A stretch of DNA of 64,000 nucleotides, taken from the NCBI RefSeq assembly GCF_021729015.1, contig NZ_JAJQQZ010000001.1:1116001-1180000 (forward strand). Direction: 5' to 3'. A program made the translations under genes and the position numbers. Shown one piece after another: positions 60,004 to 64,000 of the stretch (positions are counted from its first letter, which is position 1; each line of letters begins with the position of its first letter). The DNA comes from Halobacterium rubrum. Lineage in GTDB: Archaea; Halobacteriota; Halobacteria; Halobacteriales; Halobacteriaceae. The notes under the pieces were generated by a model, which saw nothing but the letters and a program-made list of their open reading frames with translations, ran no database searches and was not told the DNA's origin.

Positions 60004-60564
60004 ATGACACACGTAGCGGTGGTCGGTGGCGGTCCAGCCGGCCTCAGTGCGGCACTGTTCACGGCGAAAAACGACCTCGAGACGTCGGTCTTCGACACCG
60101 ACGAGACGTGGCTGCACAAGGCCCACCTCTTCAACTACCTCGGCATCGACTCGGAGGACGGCTCGGCGTTCGTCGAGGACGCCCGCGAGCAGGTCGACGG
60201 GTTCGGCGTCGACCGCCACCAGGACACCGAGGTGACGGGCGTCAGCGAATCCGGCGACGGCTTCGCGGTCGCGACCGAGGACGGCGACGAGTTCCACGCC
60301 GACTACGTCGTGCTCGCGACGGGCGCCGACCGTGACCTCGCGGAGGACCTCGGCTGCGAGTTCACGGAGGGAGGCGTGGTCGACGTGGACGTGACGATGG
60401 AGACCAGCGTCCAGGATGCCTACGCGACCGGCGCGATGGTGCGCGCCGAGGAGTGGCAGGCGGTCATCTCCGCCGGCGACGGCGCCGCCGCTGCACTGAA
60501 CGTCCTCTCGAAGGAGAAGGGCGAGCACTTCCACGACTTCGACACGCCCGCGGACGCCGAGTAG
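60004..60564 (+). CDS. Single-domain thioredoxin-reductase-like flavoprotein
   Basis: 186 residues. The FAD-binding HVAVVGGGPAGLSAALFTAK is at the N-terminus, and TGADRDLAE plus the C-terminal DAYATGAMVRAEEWQAVIS and GDGAAAALNVL match the two ends of the thioredoxin reductase FAD domain. The middle NADPH domain and its redox CxxC are missing. It therefore cannot be a standard thioredoxin reductase. The TATA-like gttttatcg near 59972 overlaps the stop of the preceding gene. Confidence 0.85.
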   Translation: MTHVAVVGGGPAGLSAALFTAKNDLETSVFDTDETWLHKAHLFNYLGIDSEDGSAFVEDAREQVDGFGVDRHQDTEVTGVSESGDGFAVATEDGDEFHADYVVLATGADRDLAEDLGCEFTEGGVVDVDVTMETSVQDAYATGAMVRAEEWQAVISAGDGAAAALNVLSKEKGEHFHDFDTPADAE

Positions 60565-60583
60565 CGTTCTCCGCTTCGGTTTT

Positions 60584-60841
60584 TCAGACGTCGTCGCGGT
60601 ACAGCGGCGACCCCTCGTTGGTGCACTCCGGGCGCCCGCAGACCCCGGCCTCCTCGCCCGCCTGCTCGACGCCGCCCGCGACTTGCTGGATGTCCCAGTC
60701 GGCGTCGTGGCCGGCCTCCTCGTGGGCTGCCAGCGCTTCGCGAGCGTCTCGCAGTCGGTCGAACGCCGCTTCGAAGCCGCAGGAACACTGGACGACCGTC
60801 TCGCCGGAAGGCATGGGAGTGTCTCGGAGCCGCGTCATCAT
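60584..60841 (-). CDS. Small C2H2-type zinc protein
   Basis: 85 residues from one of two adjacent Met codons (60841 or 60838). CSCGFEAAFDRLRDAREALA followed by AHEEAGH has the C-x-C plus H-x4-H arrangement of a C2H2 finger. A second pair, CGRPECTNEG, is near the end. The spacing suggests a small nucleic-acid or protein-binding module; function is unknown. It is convergent with the flavoprotein gene and divergent from the next membrane-protein gene. Confidence 0.7.
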   Translation of the reverse strand: MMTRLRDTPMPSGETVVQCSCGFEAAFDRLRDAREALAAHEEAGHDADWDIQQVAGGVEQAGEEAGVCGRPECTNEGSPLYRDDV

Positions 60842-60919
60842 AATCGTCCCGGCGGCGGCGTTCCACGCCCGCACCTGTCGTCCCCAAGATACTTCGCCAG
60901 TGCTCGTAAACCGCCAACT

Positions 60920-61162
60920 ATGTCGGACGCAGCCCTCCAGCGGACAGTGAGACGTATCGGCGCCCTCGTGGTCGTAGCACTCTGGCTGCCGACGTCGACG
61001 CTGATCCAGTACGTCCGGTACGACGGCCTCGACGTCCAGTTGCAACTGCTCGGCACGACGGGACTGTTCCTCGGCGCACTCGGTTACCTGTGTCTGAGCT
61101 TCCTGCTGTCCGCCGTGGGGAGCTACGAAGCTGGCGTGGAGGGTGCCCCGGACGGCGAGTAG
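60920..61162 (+). CDS. Small two-helix membrane protein
   Basis: 80 residues with two hydrophobic helices (IGALVVVALWLPTSTLIQYV and LLGTTGLFLGALGYLCLSFLL) joined by a short polar turn. The N-terminus is charged and cytoplasmic by the positive-inside rule. I do not recognise the family. It begins 78 bases from the divergent zinc-protein gene and precedes the EamA transporter by 57 bases. Confidence 0.65.
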   Translation: MSDAALQRTVRRIGALVVVALWLPTSTLIQYVRYDGLDVQLQLLGTTGLFLGALGYLCLSFLLSAVGSYEAGVEGAPDGE

Positions 61163-61219
61163 CCGTCTCCCGCTACCGCGACCCGAACGGCTATCAGCGC
61201 CCGCCGGCGTGGGTGTGAT

Positions 61220-62110
61220 GTGAGCCGGACGGAGTCACCCCGGTTCCCGCCGATGGCGGGACTCGCAGTGGCGGTCGTGGCGGTGTCGACGAGCGCGATT
61301 CTCGTGGACGTGAGCGACGCGCCCAGCCTCGTGAAGGCGGTCTGGCGGGTGGTGTTCATGGCGGCGCTGGTCGCGCCGTTCGCGGTCCGCGAGCGCGACC
61401 AGTTCGAGTCCATCTCGGGGACCGACTGGCTGCTCGTGACGGTCTCTGGAGCGCTGCTGGCGGGACACTTCGCGGCGTGGTTCGCGTCTATCGACTACAC
61501 GAGCATCGCCGCGTCGACGGCGCTCGTGCAGACGCAGCCGGCGTTCGTCGCCGTCGGCGCGTGGCTGCTGCTCGACGAGCGCGTGACTGCTCGCGTGGTC
61601 GGCGGTATCGTCGTCGCTATCGCCGGGTCCGTGTTGCTGTCGGCCGGCGGCCTGCTCGGCGGTGCGACGGTCGGCCCCGACCCGTCGCTGGGGAACGCGC
61701 TGGCGGTGCTGGGCGCCGCCGCCGCGGCGGGCTACGTGCTCGCGGGCCGGTCGGTCCGCCAGCGGCTCTCGCTGGCGCCGTACGTCTTCGTCGTCTACGG
61801 CGTGTGTGCGGCGACGCTCGTCGCGGTTGCGCTCTGGCGGGGGACGCCGCTTTCGGGGTACGCGCCCCACGAGTGGGCGCTGTTCCTCGGGATGGCGGTC
61901 GGCCCGGGGCTGTTCGGACACACGCTCATCAACTGGTCGCTGAAGTACGTGGAGTCCAGCGTCGTCAGCGTCTCCCTGCTCGGCGAGCCGGTCGGGAGCG
62001 CGCTGCTGGCGCTCGTCTTGCTGGCCGAGGTACCGGGACCGTTCACTGTCGCCGGCGGCGCCATCATTCTCGTCGGTATCGCCGCGACGGCGACGAGCCG
62101 AGCGAACTGA
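61220..62110 (+). CDS. EamA/DMT-family transporter
   Basis: 296 residues from a GTG, with ten predicted helices arranged as two EamA repeats. The first starts LAVAVVAVSTSAILVDVSD and contains FAAWFASIDYTSIAASTALV. The second has ALAVLGAAAAAGYVLAGRSV and SLLGEPVGSALLALVLL. The drug/metabolite transporter superfamily exports or imports small organic molecules; the substrate is unknown. Its GTG is immediately preceded by TGAT, so an upstream start is unlikely. Confidence 0.88.
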   Translation: MSRTESPRFPPMAGLAVAVVAVSTSAILVDVSDAPSLVKAVWRVVFMAALVAPFAVRERDQFESISGTDWLLVTVSGALLAGHFAAWFASIDYTSIAASTALVQTQPAFVAVGAWLLLDERVTARVVGGIVVAIAGSVLLSAGGLLGGATVGPDPSLGNALAVLGAAAAAGYVLAGRSVRQRLSLAPYVFVVYGVCAATLVAVALWRGTPLSGYAPHEWALFLGMAVGPGLFGHTLINWSLKYVESSVVSVSLLGEPVGSALLALVLLAEVPGPFTVAGGAIILVGIAATATSRAN

Positions 62111-62125
62111 CACCCGCGAATTTGA

Positions 62126-62137
62126 ACACGTACGTGT
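62126..62137 (+). promoter_or_regulatory. Palindrome upstream of the 5'-nucleotidase-like gene
   Basis: A perfect 12-base palindrome ACACGTACGTGT lies in an AT-rich intergenic stretch. It is followed by an inverted repeat GCTCT/AGAGC (near 62147-62160). The TATA-like cttattg (62194-62200) is ~28 bases before the ATG. Candidate operator upstream of the promoter. Confidence 0.4.
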
Positions 62138-62225
62138 ATGTTTATAGCTCTACGGAGAGCAATAAGCGGATATCTAGACACAAATGAGCAACACTTATTG
62201 TGCAGCTGTCGGACCACGGAGACGC

Positions 62226-64000
62226 ATGCGAACTGCGACGACCGTACTCGTGGCGAGTCTGCTCGTCCTGTCGGCCGCGGTCGGGCCGGCGGGCGCAGTC
62301 GCGGCCCCCACCACTGACGCATCCGCGGCGGACGCCGGGTCTACGGTGGCGGCCGACACCACGGTACAGGCGAACAACACGACGGTGACGATTCTGTCGT
62401 ACAACGACGTCCAGACAGCAGCAGCCGAGAACGGGACCTTCCCGCGGATGGCGTCGCTCATCGACGAGCGACGGGCCGCTCACGACAACCCGACGTTCGT
62501 GTTCGGGGCGGGCGACGAGGTCAGCCCGCACTCGCTGTCCCCGCTGACGCAGTGGAGGACGCCCGTCGACGTACTGAACGAGATCCAGCCCGACGCCGAG
62601 GGCATCGGGAACCACGACCTCGACTTCGGATTCGACGGGGTCGAGAACTTCTCCGAGGCGTCGGAGTTCCCGTGGCTGATGGCGAACATCGTCGACAGCG
62701 AGACCGGCGACCCTATCCCCGGCACTGAGCCGTACACGGTCGTCGAGAAGCAGGGCGTGAAGGTCGGCGTCATCGGTCTCGCCGACGAGAAGATCAAGGG
62801 CAAGACCGCAGTCGACTTCGACAAGCAGGGCTACAAACTGCAGGACTACAGCGAGGTCGGCAGCGAGTACGCCACCCAGCTGAAAGACGAGGAGAACGTC
62901 GACGTGGTCGTCGCACTCGGCCACTTCGGCGTGCCAGTCGCGAAGGACTTCGCGAACAGCACCGACAACGTCGACGTGGTGCTGGTCGGGGACGACGAAC
63001 AGTACTACCCGCCGGAGGAGACTGACGGCGTCGTCATCAGCGAGGCCGAGGCCCGCGCGAACTACGTCGGCGAACTCAACCTCACCGTGTCGGACGGCGA
63101 GGTCGCCGACTGGGACGGCCGCCTGATTTCGACGGAGAACTCGACAAAAGACGAGAACGTCTCCGAGATCATCGAGACGGCGCGCGGCGAGCAGCTCTCG
63201 AGGGTCGCCGGGCAGAGCGAGGTCAAGCTCGATGCGCGGTTCGCGTCGAACTACCACGACGAGACGAACCTCGGGAACCTCGTGACCGACGCGTTCCTCG
63301 CGGAGACCGGCGCCGACGTCGCCATCACGAACGCCGGCGGCATCCGGTCGAACGGCCAGTACGGCCCCGGCAACATCACGGCCGGCGACGTGTACAACAT
63401 GCTGCCGTTCAACAACCACCTCGTGACGGTGGAGCTGACCGGCAGCGAGCTCGAGTCGCTGCTCGCCAGCCAGGTCGTCACCCTGGAGAGCGAGACCGGC
63501 CAGCAGTACGACGCCGAGTCTCAGCTGCAGGTGGGTGGCGTCACCTACGAGTGGTACACGCACAACGACACTGACGACCCGATTCGCTCGATGTACGTCG
63601 GCGGCGAGCCGGTCGACGCCGACGCCACCTACGAGGTCACCGTGAACTCGTACATGGCGGGCTGGGACGGCTCCGTCCTGACGAACGCGACGGTCGTCGA
63701 CAGGGACTACACGCTGTACGGCACGGCACTGTACGACTACATCGAGTCCCAGGGCACCGTCGCGCCCGAGGGTGAGGACCGCATCCGGCGCGTCGACAGC
63801 GAGGTCGACGCCGGCACGGTCGAACTCGACGGCGAGGGCGACGTCGCCGTCTCCTTCGAGAAGCCGACCGCCGAAAACGAGACGGCCGTCGACGCGGAGA
63901 GCTTCTACGCGCTGAACAGCGCCAACGAGCGCGTGAACGCCTCCGCCGCCACCGTGGAAGACGGGACAGTCAGCGTGACGTTCGCCGACAGCGAGCTGTC
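62226..64000 (+). CDS. Secreted 5'-nucleotidase/metallophosphatase-like protein, 3' end outside window
   Basis: At least 591 residues, open to the window edge. A signal peptide (MRTATTVLVASLLVLSAA, cleaved near residue 27) precedes a calcineurin-like domain: VTILSYNDVQTA near residue 55, FGAGDEVSP near 92, GIGNHDLDFG near 128, VALGHFG near 230 and VLVGDDEQ near 255. Residues ~320-510 form the 5'-nucleotidase C-terminal domain (NLGNLVTDAFLAETGADVAI, NAGGIRSNGQYG). Ligands H43 and H252 and Q254 of UshA appear replaced. It would act outside the cell on nucleotides or sugar nucleotides, if active. Confidence 0.85.
   Translation, partial: MRTATTVLVASLLVLSAAVGPAGAVAAPTTDASAADAGSTVAADTTVQANNTTVTILSYNDVQTAAAENGTFPRMASLIDERRAAHDNPTFVFGAGDEVSPHSLSPLTQWRTPVDVLNEIQPDAEGIGNHDLDFGFDGVENFSEASEFPWLMANIVDSETGDPIPGTEPYTVVEKQGVKVGVIGLADEKIKGKTAVDFDKQGYKLQDYSEVGSEYATQLKDEENVDVVVALGHFGVPVAKDFANSTDNVDVVLVGDDEQYYPPEETDGVVISEAEARANYVGELNLTVSDGEVADWDGRLISTENSTKDENVSEIIETARGEQLSRVAGQSEVKLDARFASNYHDETNLGNLVTDAFLAETGADVAITNAGGIRSNGQYGPGNITAGDVYNMLPFNNHLVTVELTGSELESLLASQVVTLESETGQQYDAESQLQVGGVTYEWYTHNDTDDPIRSMYVGGEPVDADATYEVTVNSYMAGWDGSVLTNATVVDRDYTLYGTALYDYIESQGTVAPEGEDRIRRVDSEVDAGTVELDGEGDVAVSFEKPTAENETAVDAESFYALNSANERVNASAATVEDGTVSVTFADSEL

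Noticed and set aside
1-64000. CRISPR arrays, insertion sequences, replication origin
   Set aside because: No regularly spaced direct repeats, transposase or integrase motifs, or Orc1/Cdc6 gene were found. The short gagcgaagcgag-type repeats are irregular intergenic palindromes.

Overview
The window is haloarchaeal chromosome. Evidence: about two-thirds G+C, very acidic proteins, archaeal-type ribosomal and RNA polymerase operons, leaderless promoters with a TATA box about 27 bases before the start codon, a polyprenyl diphosphate/mevalonate cluster for archaeal lipids, KsgA, fibrillarin/Nop5, TmcA, the diadenylate cyclase DacZ and gamma-glutamylcysteine ligase. Gene order around rps13-rps2 and korA-korB-lrp-aspB resembles Halobacterium and relatives as I remember it; no genus can be proven from this window alone.

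Layout. 1-3.4 kb: the Elp3 tail, then a DUF63 membrane protein, an Lrp regulator, an inositol monophosphatase-family enzyme and a truncated globin, all on the minus strand. 3.5-10.9 kb: tRNA-Leu(CAA) with decayed copies of its 3' tail, an unknown gene, a DUF5784 protein, a phosphotransferase, an XPD/DinG-type iron-sulfur helicase, a Gfo/Idh oxidoreductase, a HEWD zinc protein and a hexapeptide acyltransferase. 10.9-13.2 kb: the dacZ-mscS-membrane protein operon, which joins c-di-AMP to osmotic stress. 13.4-18 kb: tRNA-Leu(UAG), a one-domain TFIIB-like protein, coaD, an HTH regulator, gshA and nop5-flpA. 18-30 kb: an ATPase-only histidine kinase remnant, a zinc microprotein with aEF-1 beta, cystathionine synthase, TrkH, the rpl21e-rpoF / DUF655 / ksgA / mscS / HemK2-type methyltransferase run, and a two-gene metE operon.

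30-48.9 kb is the informational core: rpl7ae-rps28e-rpl24e-ndk, tmcA, gltX, idsA, rnj, ipk-mvk, and then (reading on the minus strand) tRNA-Ser(GCU)-rps13-rps4-rps11-rpoD and tRNA-Leu(CAG)-rpl18e-rpl13-rps9-rpoN-rpoK-eno-rps2. A lone VOC-family gene sits on the other strand between rps2 and mvk. The mvk, ipk and idsA genes supply mevalonate-route steps toward isoprenoid lipids.

49-64 kb: mrp plus a small partner; a lower-G+C two-gene cassette of secreted, glycosylation-rich proteins (50.4-54.6 kb), which is the clearest accessory DNA in the window; korAB with a convergent Lrp regulator and aminotransferase; small redox, zinc and membrane proteins; an EamA transporter; and an exported 5'-nucleotidase-like protein that runs off the end and lacks several usual metal ligands.

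There is no CRISPR array, transposase, integrase or replication initiator. The least explained items are the tRNA-Leu 3'-tail duplications, a two-copy 3'-flanking element behind DUF63 and idsA, the secreted PKD-protein cassette, the DUF5784 nuclease-like domain, the long palindrome-bearing leader of RNase J, and three convergent gene pairs whose stop codons share one CTAG.
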